From Entophlyctis helioformis (taxonomy: Eukaryota > Chytridiomycota > Chytridiomycetes > Chytridiales > Chytriomycetaceae), in contig JAHLKH010000144.1 in assembly GCA_025526915.1 (NCBI GenBank), positions 1 to 64,000 of the forward strand: DNA of 64,000 nucleotides. The letters are read 5' to 3'. The translations under genes and the position numbers were made by a program. Positions 42,787 to 54,481 of the stretch are shown here, piece by piece (the stretch's first letter is position 1; the number at the start of each line of letters is the position of its first letter). The notes beneath the pieces were generated by a model. It was not told the origin of the DNA. It saw only the letters and a list, made by a program, of their open reading frames with translations, and ran no database searches.

Positions 42787-44261
42787 GGGTCTTGCATGGA
42801 CAGCCGTGTTGTCGATGTGGGCCGAGTATGCACGAGCTGTCGACCAACCCGACGACTGTCGCCTTTATGCTGCCTGCTCTGCTGTGGTGTGCATCAACGG
42901 TCTTGGTCTTGAGCGCATCGATCCTTGCCGGATGACGCTGCTTGAAGCATCCTGTTGGATGCTTTCAAGCGAGGTTGCATTCACACGGCATGTCGAGCAA
43001 GGCAGATACGCCGTGTGAATGCCAGCATCGTCGTGCTCTCACGGTCGCTGATGCAGTGTGATCTTGCTGTCCTTGAGCATCGCCAAGCCAGCCCATGGAT
43101 GCCAGACGAGCAGGATGTGCGCATCACACTGGCTGCCATGTGCCATCCTGCAGTGTGCGCTGCGTGCGACGTTGAGCCTGCACCGATGCACACACGGCTG
43201 TTGCATCGCAAGGGTCGTTGTCGCTGCTGGATTGATTTTGGTTGATTTTGGTTGATTTTGGTTGATTTTGGTTGATTTTGGTTGGTTTTGGCACAAAATC
43301 GAGCAATGTTTGGCTGCTGTGCACGGCTCTCGCCAACAGACAGCACCACGGACAGGCGGACAGGCGGACAGACAGGCGAGGGCATCTGCGCTGCTCGACT
43401 GATCACAGCGGCTGGCTGGGACACGCCCAGATGCTACCAGTCGCTGTGTTGAGTCAAACAGCGCAGCTGCCCGCCCGTCCCCTTTGCGGCTGCCTTCAGC
43501 CTCCTCGACAACAACGACGCACCAACCGCCACTCGGCCGTGTGCACAGCTCGCAGTCGACCCTTGCTCCGTTGTGGCGGCTGCTGGCACGGCATGCCGCT
43601 GCACGCTGGCTGGCTGGGCCGATGGGGGTCGACAGCGAGGACCTGATCGGCCTTGGCTGTGTCGAGGCTCGCCTTGAGCATCCAGCTCAGCAACACGGCG
43701 CTGATCCTGTGTGCCTTGGCTGGAAGGCGGCTTGATCGGCAGCTATCGTGGCAGCCAGCAGCCAGCAGTCGACGCATCGCCATGCTCAAGACGGGCCATG
43801 CTGGCACGCCGTCATTGACGAGACGCTTCTCGCATTGCATCCCAACATCGGCAATGGCCTGCGTACTCGACCACGCAAGGCAAGTCGCTTCGAGTCGCGA
43901 GTGCAGCCATGTATTGTCTGCTGATAGGAAGAGGAAGAGGACGAAGAAGAATGTACACAAGATCAAGAATGGTTTGTATTGGTATGCATCCAACTCCATC
44001 TCATCCAACACCAGAGTGTCATCGCGGCAGACGGCATTGTCGAGCAGCTCCATCACATTCAAGCAGATGTGCAGAGAGTGCAAGTGGGTGGTCAGTCACT
44101 TGTCTGCAGTGTGCCGCAAGGCAGAGAACGACCATGATCACCATCCACTTACTTTTTTTCACAGTCGCAGGCGGGCTGGTGGCTTGATTGACCCACCTCC
44201 TCCCCAATCAAGACCTCCATCAAAACCTTTGAACCAAGCATACCTGGGATCAAGCAGTGAG
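42787..44261. other. Gene-poor stretch between NSUN2 fragment and Lys/Ala-rich frame
   Basis: No convincing gene. On the minus strand, about 43900-44083, a frame contains LLDNAVCRDDTLVLDEMELD and a hydrophobic run CTFFFVLFLFL, but no family is recognised and no splice-joined partner is clear. A 10-bp tandem array lies at 43229-43288. Confidence 0.4.
43229..43288 (+). repeat. 10-bp tandem repeat (TTGATTTTGG)n
   Basis: Five to six nearly perfect units. AT-rich against a GC-rich background and strand-asymmetric (no C on the + strand). Confidence 0.9.
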
Positions 44262-45104
44262 TTAGTCGCGTGCGATGCGGCTGGATCGAGCAAAGACCGT
44301 CGCCTCTTCTGCAAGAAGCAGATCATCGCTCAGCGCAGGGTAACGGCTGCGGTCGGCATCCACCGGTCCTGCCAATGGAGCCGTGGCTCGAGCAGTTCGG
44401 CGAGGAGCAGCAACACGAGCCACGGGCACAATCACTCGTGCAGGAGCGGGCTTGGCGGCGGGGACGATCTTGGGCGGGATGGCTGCCTTGGCCACGGCCT
44501 TCTTGACAACCGAGACGACCTTGGGCGGCGTGACAATCTTGGCCTGGACGACCGCCTTGGGTGCCACGACCGCCTTTGCCGGTGCCTTGGCCGCCGCCTT
44601 CTTGGGGACCGAGACGACCTTGGGCAGCGCGACGACCACCTTGACCGGTGCCTTGGCCACCGCCTTGACCGGGGCGGCCTTGACAGGAGCGACCTTGACC
44701 GGGCAAGGGATGCGCGTCTTGGACGGGACGGCGACTGCTTTGGCAGGGACGACCTTGGTAGGGACAGCCGCCTTGACCGGTGCCCTTGTCGTGACGTTCT
44801 TGGCGACCGGGACGGCCTTGGACGCGACGACCGGCTTGCGCATGACGCCGTGGACAACCGGAGCAGCCGCAGAGACCCGCTTGGCGGTCTGCAGGGTCTT
44901 GGTTTGGCCCTTGGTCGCTCCGGTCTTGGTTGCTCCGGTCTTGGGTGCAGGGCGGGCGGTGCGCTGAGCATAATGGACAGGAAAGTCGGCAGCCGTCAAC
45001 GCAGGAGGCTCAGCGCCACACTCGGACAACGCGCTCCATCTGCCCGCTGCCGCCACCCGAGTCTGCGGCGTAGTCTGCGCGGCTGTGTGGCTCGCTGCAG
45101 CCAT
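44262..45104 (-). CDS. Lys/Ala/Pro/Val-rich basic protein, unknown
   Basis: A single open frame of about 280 codons starting MAAASHTAAQ. It contains degenerate repeats such as APVKAAPVKAVAKAPVKV and PPKVVSVVKKAVAKAAIPPK, and ends LLLAEEATVFARSSRIARD. Composition (Lys, Ala, Pro, Val) resembles H1-like or nucleolar tails, but no globular H1 domain is seen. The opposite strand is also open (about 43653-45224), which is expected for such repeats. Whether it is expressed is uncertain; an earlier Met would extend the frame to 45431. Confidence 0.4.
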   Translation of the reverse strand: MAAASHTAAQTTPQTRVAAAGRWSALSECGAEPPALTAADFPVHYAQRTARPAPKTGATKTGATKGQTKTLQTAKRVSAAAPVVHGVMRKPVVASKAVPVAKNVTTRAPVKAAVPTKVVPAKAVAVPSKTRIPCPVKVAPVKAAPVKAVAKAPVKVVVALPKVVSVPKKAAAKAPAKAVVAPKAVVQAKIVTPPKVVSVVKKAVAKAAIPPKIVPAAKPAPARVIVPVARVAAPRRTARATAPLAGPVDADRSRYPALSDDLLLAEEATVFARSSRIARD

Positions 45105-47094
45105 GCGAATGGCATCTGCCCCGAGGGGCGGGCGGCGAGCAGCAGCAGGAGCAGCAGAGCATGCGACAGAGCATGCAGCAGAGGTGGCAGCAGTCAGGCA
45201 AGGCGAGAGGCAGGAGGCAGGTGAGGCACACAGCATCAAGCGAGGCGAGAAGGCAATGCGACGCATGGGAGGGGCAGGCATGAAGCAGGCAAGTGAGGGG
45301 AAGAGGGCATGCAGAGAGATGGGGCGGAGGGCAGGCAGGCAGATGTGGGCGGTTGTGGTGGTGGCGAGGGTGATGCTCATGCGAGACGAGGCGAAGGCGA
45401 AAGCAACAGAGCACGAGTGTGTGGGGAACATCGTGTAGTGTTACTGGTTGTGGTTGTGGTTGTGGTTGTGGTTGTGGTTGTGGTTGTGGTTGTGGTTGTG
45501 GTTATCACTAAGAGGTCAGCTTGTTGAATACAAGAGAGCTGGAGCGAGCGAAGAGAGCGGCGGTCGCTGCTATTTGTATGCAGCGGGAATCGCTGCGCAG
45601 TCGGCCAGTCAGGCAGCCAGCCAGCCAGCCAGATAAGGGCGTGATGTCGGTGCGGGCACAGAGGGCTGGCCATTGGATATCGGGGTTGCTCAGCATTATC
45701 ATCCACAGCAGCAGCCACTCAACTCAGCTGGTGACGGCGGCACTTGCGCGCTCTGGCGGGGATTGCTGCGTGCCTGCTGCGTGCCTGCTGCGTTCCTGCT
45801 GCGTGCATGAGCCAGCACGGACAGGTGCCTGACACAGTCGACGATGACGCGCACCAGCCGCGTGCCGTCTGACGCGCTGGTGCTCGGCGTGACATGCGCG
45901 ATGTGATTGCCCAGGCCGGCATGCTGGACGGCTGGCTGGATGACGAGACGGCTGGATGACTGGATCGGCTGCATGATGGATGACAGGACTGTCATGGACG
46001 GGCTGGCTGCTGTACCGGGCAGCAGACCCGACAGATGGCTCGCCGATTCTGCTGCTGCTCTGCTGCTTCTGCCTCTGCGTGGCACGTCTATGCCGCCAAC
46101 AAGACGGAGGGAAACCCGTTGCTTCTGGTGCGACGTGACACGCTCTGTCATTGCAGGCATCAAGCAACGGCCAGCCAGCTGCTGTCTGTGGGAACCATCC
46201 TGCCGATCCAAACCAGCTCCATATCAGATCCAAATCAGACCCAATGAAGACCCAATGAAGATCCAATGTAGATCCAATGTAGATCCAGCGCACTGTCACT
46301 CTCTCACGTCATCACTCTGTCTAACGTGTCTTGTTGATGTGCCGAGCGTTTCCCTGCTCTCAAGACGGCGTCGCCTTCATCAGCCCAACACGCCTTGGCA
46401 GCACTGCGCAACAATGGCCGTGACGAGTCAGCTCCTCGCCTTGCACTCACGGCCCAATCCTTGCTGTTGGGATACTGTGGAAGCATCGTTGCAGCATGCG
46501 CATCAGTTGAAGGCGATTGCTTCATTCGTCTGTGGGATTCGTGTCAAATCCACCACCACATTGGCTTCCTCTGCAATCGCATCTGAAACATTGCTGGCAC
46601 TGCCATGGATGGACAAGGATGGCAACAGTCAAGCTTCACGCTGTTGTCACAGCACGCCTCGCTTTGCTCTCCATTCTGTCAAGGTTCTACGGTTGAGTAT
46701 CGCAAGGCTTTGGGCATTCAGAGAGTCATGTTCACACAGGAGAGAAGGGAGGCATCAGCGTAAGCCGTTTGGCGTGTCAAGAGAGAAGAAGCGTGTGAGA
46801 TAAGAGACCATTGAGCTGGGACGCTGTGGGAAGCGAAAAGGGTTGAGCGGGCTCTCTTATCATGTCTCTTGACGGTCTGCAGTGCACGTCGCGTGTCGTG
46901 AATGTTGCACTCAGGTGCAACGCGTGGCTTCAGCATGATTGTGAATGGATAGCTGAGCATGGATGGAGTTGCAGTGGGCATGCTGGTTGACCATGATGAT
47001 GCCTGCCAGCTCGCTCTGTTCATTCAACGCAATGAGATCGTGCGAGTCTGCCTGCATCTGCCTGAGCCACCATCTGCCTTGCACGCCGCGAGTC
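45105..47094. other. Gene-poor stretch upstream of the NSUN2 3' end
   Basis: No gene recognised. Holds a (GGTTGT)n array (45448-45501), CTGCGTGCCTG repeats (about 45766-45808) and short GATCCAATGTA repeats (about 46258-46288). Confidence 0.45.
45448..45501 (+). repeat. (GGTTGT)n hexanucleotide repeat
   Basis: Nine units. GT-only on one strand. Confidence 0.92.
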
Positions 47095-50000
47095 TCAGGC
47101 ATCCGCCTCCATGAGCCTGTCGACCAAGTCGCCGTCATCTTCAGCAAGCGCAACCTGCTCGCTGTCGCCATCCACAGGCGTGTCCGCGCCGCTCGTGGTT
47201 GCCGTTCCAGCCGCACTGGTTCCCTTTCTACCACGTCCCTTGCCCCCACGTCCCTTGGTGCTGTCCTTGGGGACTGAATGACCGACTGGAACTCGATGAT
47301 CGCCTCGCCCTTGAGACGGTGTAGCAGCGACGACCGCTCCTTCTTGCTGAGCAGCAGCGATCCACTCGTCTTGGCACGGAAGAACGGCAGCACAATGGGC
47401 ACAGACACGCTGTTGTTGGCATGGGCAGATGGATGGAGGTCAGCCGTGGCGAGTGAGAACGCGCCGTGTTGGGCAAAGACACCAAACGAGCAAGCAGTCC
47501 AAGGCCACTTACGATCCAGTGTAGTCAGGCTCAAGCAAAGGCTCAAACCGCAGCAGACAGCTGCCCATGGCTGGTGGGCGATCATACATCCATCCATCCA
47601 TCCATCCATCCAAGGCGGCATGTCAGCGAGCGGTCTTGTCTGGCATTGCTGGCAATGAGCAGAGTATCCACAAGAGCATACCGAGCTGAGAAAAGCGCTC
47701 GCGAGCGACAGCAGAGAACTCGGAGAAATGCGGGTACTCGTGCTTGATAAACACGCAGAGATCTTCAAGGCCAAGCGTGATCTGGCGAGCAGGCGACAGG
47801 AACGGGGCAATCGTCTGCACACCCTCGCTCGATACGCGGTATGGGCAGCCCGCAGTCGCGGCGGATCTGTCGAGTCCAATGGAGTCCCAGAAGGGTCAAT
47901 AGGCATGCAAGCAAGCAAGCAATGCAATGCTGTCCAGTGCCAAGGCAAGTCACAAAGTGGCCATACCCAGCATCACCGCCATTGCGCTTGAACACCTTGA
48001 CACCCGTGTTCACAACCTGGGATAACCACAAGTGACTGCCGTCAGTGGATTGAAACATCGACATCCACTGCATGCATGCGGCCGCACCTTGAGTCGGTTG
48101 GCATTGGATGCAAGCAAGATCTCCTTGATGGGCGGTGACACGAGATAAATGCTGCGGAAGTCGTCCTGGTCGTTCTCTGTGCGCACAACAAACTGGTCGC
48201 GCGGGAACTTGTCCGAGATTCCGTAAAAGGACGTGACTTCTGCAACCACGGGGTTGGTCGAGTCGACAAAGATGAACGGCGACTCGCGGCTGCCTGACCA
48301 GCCACGCTTGGCGGGGGCAGCCGTGCCGTCGTTTGTCTTGACGTGCTTTGTTTCTTTGCCGCTGCTGCAGTTTGGCCATCAGGTGCTTGTCAGTTCCAGT
48401 TGCTGATCAAGTCATGATGGCAAGAAATGGGGTGGCCTTACCTGATGTTGTCTTCGCTGGGACGCTTGGCGGGTGCCTTGTCAGTCGCGGCACCGTCTGC
48501 CTTTGCTTGGGCCTCTGCATCCGCTTCAGCCTCAGCCTTTGCCTTGGCAGCCAGCTTTTCGGCTTCAGTTGGCTGGTACTCGCCACCAAAGACAGAGAAG
48601 CGGTCAAGCGCGCCGTATGGACCTGTCTTTTCGAGCACGGCGACAAAGAAGCCACCGCCGTTCTGAGGAAGCGGGTAGATGCGCATGCTGCCACAGAGGG
48701 TATGGATGAGTGTCGGTATCCAGCGTCCGTACAGTTGATGATTGCGGGAATAGATGAATGCAATCTCACCAGTGCTCAAGGCCAAGAGTTGCCGCGTTGG
48801 AAGGCGGGAAGAACGACTCTTGGATGGCTGGGTTGCTGGGGTCGTACGCCTCGAGCGGCTTTCCAGACTTGTCGTGCGGCTTCCATGTCGAAAGACCCTT
48901 GTGGCGCACGAGGTCGGGCAGAATGTCCGAGGCGTCGACCAGACGGAATGCACCTGAAAGAATGCGCCGAGAGACGAGATTAGCATGGGCAGCACTGCCG
49001 GCAGACATGACAGTGGCAGGCATGTACCGTTGGTCTCGTTGATGATGCTTGCGAGGACCGCCTCGTTCTCGATCGGGTTGAATGTGCACGTGCTGTACAC
49101 GAGACGACCGCCGACCTTGAGCAGCTCGCAACCGCGCAAGAGCACAGACTTTTGGATTCTGTCGCATGTCACAGGTGGATTGGCGGTTAGAGCTGATCGG
49201 CGCGACAATAAAAGCGCAACAATGTGGCATGTACCTGTGCAAGCCGTTGCCGTTACCAATCGAGTAGGAGCGCCAGATGGTCTTGTTTTTGCGCAACGTG
49301 CCGTCGCCACTGCACGGCACATCACACAGAATACGGTCAAACTGAAGGACGGTCGAGCCCTTCTCGGACTCCTACAAGACGCCGACCAAATCAATGTGAG
49401 CCGGACTACGTGCATAGACGGCTGTTGCCCATACTAGCGTACGTACACGATCACTCAGGAAGATGCGAGGGAACTCCTGGCCCTCATGGTTTGTGACAAG
49501 CAGGCAAGGGCTTTGGAGACGCTTGGCTTGGTGAACAAGCATCATTGCGCGGTCGTAGTCAGAGTCGTTTGCCACGACGAGACCATCCGGCATGCTCTCG
49601 CCAGCCGTTTCGTTCTCGTTGGCGTGGACGGCCTCGAGCAGCTGGGCAGTCTTGCTTCCTGGTGCAGCACACCTGTCGCAATGCAGAGTGATTAGCAATC
49701 CAAGTCCTGTGGCGCAACGCAAAAGCAGGCAAAGGGACGTACATGTCGAGAACCTGTCACGCCGGATACAGTTGCAGATGCAGGCAAGTGTGTGAGACGC
49801 GAATCTCGGTTGCTCAATGCACCAAAGCAAACACCGACCTTGTGCCCAGGCTTGACATCAAGGAAGAACACGGGCACCATGCTCACGACTTCCTGGCGAC
49901 TGATATTGCCCTGCGCACGAGCATTATGCAGGTGCTGCTGTCAGAAAGTGCAGATCGCACGCAGGCCAGATGCGCAATTGACAGACAGACACGTACAACT

Positions 50001-50787
50001 TCAGTCTCGGAGACCAAGAAGCGATGAAAGTCGTTGACCTGGGGCGACTTGCGCAGAGCCGTGCGGCCACAGTCAAAGACCCATGCGAGATCGTTTGGGT
50101 ACCTGTCCGGCGCAGCGTTGCAATGCATGTGAGTCTTGCACATTGGACAGCAGCAAAGCAAGGAGGCGAGATGCAATGTGTGCACACCAAGGGACAGGCT
50201 CGGGTGGCTGGACTTCCTCGCCCTCGATGGCAAAGCCCTTGAGCTTGGGAAAGTACTCCTTCTTCATGTACTCGCGCAGATCCTGTGCATGGCTGCGTGG
50301 GAGTAGTGTAGGTGTGTAAGAGATGAGTGGTCGGCAACAGCACAGAGCGAAGGCTGCAGACTGACTTGCGGCTGCCAGTGAAGCGGAACGAGACGGGCAG
50401 CGGCTTGCGCAGCGATGCCATGAAATCATCCCACTGGTCGCTTGGCACAATGTTCTGGGCCTGGAGCAGCAGAGGCAGCAACGATGCCAGAGCATGCCTG
50501 GTGTCAGCATCCGGCCTGTCCACGTCGTCGCGCACAGACACTCTGGCGCTCAGACACTCTGGCGCTCAGGCGTGCAGCCAAAAAGAAAAACCTTGTAGTA
50601 GTCCTCGAACGACTTGTTCTCGAGCACGACCTGGTACGACTCGTACGGCACCTGGCCGTTGCTGCCTGCGTTGGGGGCATCGCGGGCATCCACTCCTGCC
50701 ACCGCCTGTCTGTTGCTGCCGGTAGCGCCTCTGCCGCCGCCATTGTTGCCACCTCGACGAGCACGACGTCCGCCACGTTTGCCCATG
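47095..50787 (-). CDS. NSUN2: tRNA (cytosine-5) methyltransferase NSUN2/Trm4
   Basis: Starts MGKRGGRRARRGG (50787), then FEDYYK, the IVPSDQWDDFMASLRKPLPV segment, HRFLVSETEV, NISRQEVVSMVPVFFLDVKP and the SAM-binding part VLDMCAAPGSKTAQLLEAVH. The motif IV cysteine is in CDVPCSGDGTLRKN and the catalytic motif VI cysteine in VYSTCTFNPIENEAV, followed by GGGFFVAVLEKTG. The C-terminal RNA-binding part includes VVNTGVKVFKRN and ends with an Arg/Gly/Lys stretch and VDRLMEADA. Around fifteen introns. In the last exon the frame slips at CAGTCCCCAAGG near 47270; one more C would give QSPKDSTKGRGGKGRGRKG, so a homopolymer indel is likely. The Fanzor copy 2 right end lies 54 bp upstream of the start codon. 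Confidence 0.93.
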
Positions 50788-50840
50788 GTGATTTGTGATG
50801 GTTGTGGGGGAAAGTCGGCGACTGCCGATCTTTCATTGCT

Positions 50841-51082
50841 GAGGGGTGGGCAATAGGGCGAGGGAATGCCGGCAGTTGCCGGCAAAATGCCCGACATCCA
50901 AACAATTACCAAGAATCATTGAATTAAATTCGACCCAAGAGGCGTCGAATGGATGCCGCATAACACACGATTGAAGGTTCGAGTCAGCAACGAGCATGCG
51001 ACGACAGGCGGGCGATGTACATGCATGAGGGGCTTACCTTCCTAAGAAGTGACCCTATTGGTCGATCGGGAGGTGCCCCGAT
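50841..51082 (-). ncRNA. Candidate omega-RNA and right end, copy 2
   Basis: Same noncoding tail as 3534-3773, with the two hairpins next to the stop codon and the GCCGGCA/TGCCGGC hairpin near the outer edge. Only scattered substitutions and a small indel (CACTTCTTAGG versus CACTTTACG) distinguish the copies. Confidence 0.45.
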
Positions 51083-52509
51083 TCATATTGTGCTGGAAGT
51101 CACAGCACGTGGAGTTGCATGTGCCTTGCTGGCTCGTGACCCGCGGACAGACCGTGTCCGTGGTGGAGGCGGCAGGACGATGGGCGGATCGGGTGGTCTT
51201 GGAGGCCGCTGGTTGACAGGCAGCTCAGGTACTGGAAGCTGCTGGACGACAGGCTGACTGGCCTTTGTGTGTGTCAAGTAGAGCGGCCGCTCTCCATCGA
51301 GCAAATGCCCCAGTGCGACCATTCCGATGTTGGTGGCTCCAAGCACGTCTCGGTGGTAGACGGCCTTGCATGCTGTGCACTCGTAGCGTCGCAGGTTGGT
51401 GCGGTTCTTGTCTGGGATCCGTTGCTTGCACTGCGGGCACATCTGGCTGGTCAGGTTCTCGTTGCAGCGGTAGATCTGTGTGTGTGTGTGTGTGTGTGCA
51501 TGATCGTGTGTCAGTTGGTGCACAGATGGATGGATGGATGGATGGACAGCGTGGCATCAGACGCACATAGGCATATCCAGACGACCGCAGATGCCTGATG
51601 AGAAACTTCTCAAACACAGCGTGCCGGCCACCTTGGCCTGTAAAGTCAATGCCCAATGCCCAGACAACTGGGATGTTGTCCTCTGCCGGCTTTGTTGGTC
51701 GAAGGGCAGGCCTTGAGACGCAGGAGATGCGCGCTTGCCAGTGGTCGATCTTGCCAGCTTCATGATGCCCTCAAGAGCGTTTCCGCGAATAGACGTGCTG
51801 TTGCTGCGCATGGAAAAACGCTCGGCCTTGACCTTCTGTGGAATGCCATGACGCAATTCTCGCGACTCGAGCTGAATGCCTTCTTGATCTCGCTGTCGGT
51901 TGACTTGAGTTTCAACTTTTTCGAGCCAGGCTCTTTGAGAAAGGTGGATTGTTAGTATCAAATCATAAAAAGATGGCAAAAACAGGCAGTGCAACTTACT
52001 GATCGCAGCAAGTAGCTCCTTTCGCAGTGCTTGCAAAGCAGGATCCTGCCCCTTGCTGTCACGCTCCTTCTTTGTCCCCATCACAGACCAAAAGAGTGTC
52101 CTCTCTGTGATGAGAACGAAAGGGTCGCAGCTTGCCGGCTGCGGGCAAAGCTTGATGCTCTGTCTCCCAGCGAGATTGCGCAGCGCATGGAACTTGCCGG
52201 GATGCGACAGCGACTCACTGAGCACAATCGCAGCGAGCTCGTCTAGCTCTGGAGGTAGCACGACAACGGCCTTGCCCTCTGTGGCTGAGGAAGAGCTGGA
52301 TGCTGCGGCCTTCTTGCTGCGTGGCTTCTTTGGTGCGTCCTTGCCCTCCGTGGCTGGCGATGGGCTCGGCGCCGCGCTCTCGGTGGTGGCAGCCTTCCCG
52401 ACACATGGCTTCTTGGCATCCTTGGCAGCGGCGGCCTTAGCAACGCGTGGCTTCTTGGCGGCTTTGGCAGCAGCACCGTTGGCAGCCGTGGCGTCCTTGG
52501 CAGTGGTGT

Positions 52510-52685
52510 CCTTGCCGACGCGTACCTTCTTGGCTACGCCGCCCTTGTCGGTGATTGAAGTGCTGGACGCGGTCCGCTTGTGGGTTGGCACGGCGTCCTT
52601 GCCGACGCGTACCTTCTTGGCTACGCCGCCCTTGTCGGTGATTGAAGTGCTGGACGCGGTCCGCTTGTGGGTTGGCACGGCGTCC
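52510..52685 (-). repeat. 87-bp minisatellite, two units (copy 2)
   Basis: Two 29-codon units (PTHKRTASSTSITDKGGVAK), against three in copy 1. Confidence 0.85.
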
Positions 52686-52727
52686 TCAGTGGCAGCCTTC
52701 CCAACGCGTGGCTTCTTGGTGGCTATG

Positions 52728-53035
52728 GCAGCAGCAAGCCTGGCGTCCCTGGTGGCTTTGGCAGCTGCATCCCTGACGGCTTTGGCAGCTGCACGCTCGG
52801 CGTCCCTGGCGGCTTTGGCAGCTGCACGCTCGGCGTCCCTGGCGGCTTTGGCAGCTGCACGCTCGGCGTCCTTGGCAGCTTTGGCAGCTGCGCGCTTGGC
52901 GTCCCTGACGGCTTTGGCAGCTGCGCGCTTGGCGTCCCTGGCGGCGTTGGCAGCTACACGCTTGGGATCCTTGGCGTCTGCGGCGTCCTTGGCAGCTTTG
53001 GCAGCAGCGCGCTTGGCGGCGTTCGGCAGCAGCAC
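52728..53035 (-). repeat. 33-bp coding repeats (copy 2)
   Basis: Array of 11-residue Lys/Ala/Arg units equivalent to 362-690, with one more unit variant and an extra G near 53026 that shifts the frame. Confidence 0.8.
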
Positions 53036-54481
53036 GCTTGGCGGTCTCAGCGTCCCTGGCTTTCTTGATCAGGTACGTAGTCCACGCCGTCGCTTGCTTG
53101 GGAGTTGAACCGCGCACAAGCTTGAGGCACGCTGCAAACACCAGGTCGGACTGGCTTCCAATGTAGTGCTGCGCCAGCATGGCACACACACTCTTGGCGA
53201 GGTTGCTGAAGATATCATTCGCAGCTTCCGCGCAGAGGCTGCCGTCAAGCCTGTCTGGTAGAGCCGGCTCCTGCGCGACGGCTGGCGGCATGTTGGGCTG
53301 TGGTATGCCTTTCTTGATCGCATTGGCGTGCACCATGCCTCGCGTCCATGACCGGTGCATCATCAGCTGCATGGCCGTGACGAGCCACGCGTTGATCGTG
53401 CTCATATTGAGACCCGGCTGGGCCATCTGCTTGCCACTGAAAATGTACGACAGGTGGCGCAGCATACAGGCCATGGACGTCTCGCCGCCAGAAGCGCTGC
53501 TGATGATTTCCGTGAGCAGTTGGTTCGCTGTTGGCACCGCCGGTGCTGCTCCTGGCTGCTCAGACTCGTCGGCGTCCCGGTGTCCTCAGACTCGTCGGTG
53601 TCCTCAGACTCGTCGGCGTCCTCGATGTCCTCAATGTCCTCATACTCGTCGGCGTCCTCGCTGTCCTTTGACTTCTTGACCCTCTCGTGCAGACATATCT
53701 CGAGTCTCGTGCCCGTGGCGAGTGGCACCGGATCGCCAAAGCGAGGATCGCTGCTCTCTGGGTTGTACAAACTTGAGCCATACATGATCCGCGCGTCGAT
53801 GCCCTTTCTGAGCGTAAATCGGCCGGACAGGAAATCCTCCCTTGACACCCACCGGGGCGGTTGGTGCCGTCTGAGTTGCTGGGATCGTCGAGGGCTCGGA
53901 TATCATCGTTGCTCAAGAAGCAGAACCCGGTCTGCTTTTCTTGGAACCACTGGTAAACGTGGTATTTTGGCGGGAGGGGCGCGTCTTGAACGATCTCGAG
54001 GAGCTCTTCAAGGACGGCACCAATGACGATAAGGCCGGCCTGCCGAGTACCGACGGTGAACGAGTACACACGGGTAAACTTGTCCTCGACGATCAGATCC
54101 CGCGTCCATGTCTCTGGCGTCTTCCTGCCATGAAGGCCATGGAATCTGACGCGCAATGGATCACTCGAGGTAAGGTCCTGCAACCACGCCAAGCTGCCAG
54201 TCAGTACATGCATCGCCATGCATGCAGGCAGAATGGCGATCCTAAATCGTACCTCGTATAGCACTCTCATGCCACAACGATCAGCCGCGTCCACAGCGGG
54301 TCGATCGGTCGCGTCCACAGCGGGTAGATTGGTTGCGCCTCCTTTTGATTGCCGCACCTTGTCGCCGATGGCCGCAAGGAGTGTTATGAATCGCGCGGTA
54401 ACGATCTGGCTCATCTTTCTGAGCTTCAGCTGTAGTGCCCGTCGTGAGCGAATGACGACTCTACCAAAACACGCATGTCAG

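Larger units (their letters stand above)
51083..54446 (-). pseudogene. Fanzor-coding part of copy 2 with RuvC-I deleted
   Basis: From the upstream end it encodes MSQIVTARFITLLAAIG, DLTSSDPLRVRFHGLHGRK, FSVGT-like YSFTVGTRQAGLIVIGAV, WVSREDFLSGRFTLRKG, an Asp/Glu-rich run, NQLLTEIISSASGGETS, the Lys/Ala 11-mers, two 29-residue repeats and a RuvC-II-like segment VVWALGIDFTGQGG. The last exon (51083-51475) has TSQMCPQC, YECTACK and YHRDVLGATNIG. The deletion at 51846 removes the exons carrying RuvC-I and throws the spliced frame into an early stop (RENCVMAFHRRS..., stop within about 40 codons). Frame slips also occur near 53858, 53580 and 53026. As it stands it cannot make a complete nuclease. 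Intron 1 with TACTAAC is retained. Confidence 0.75.

Noticed and set aside
43653..45224. 523-codon + strand frame rich in Gly/Asp/Leu/Arg
   Set aside because: It is the antisense of the Lys/Ala/Pro/Val repeats; repeated codons read backwards give an open frame.
50960..51000. tRNA-like T-arm (GGTTCGAGTC) in the Fanzor tail
   Set aside because: The flanking bases do not form the 5-bp T stem, and no anticodon or acceptor arm can be folded.
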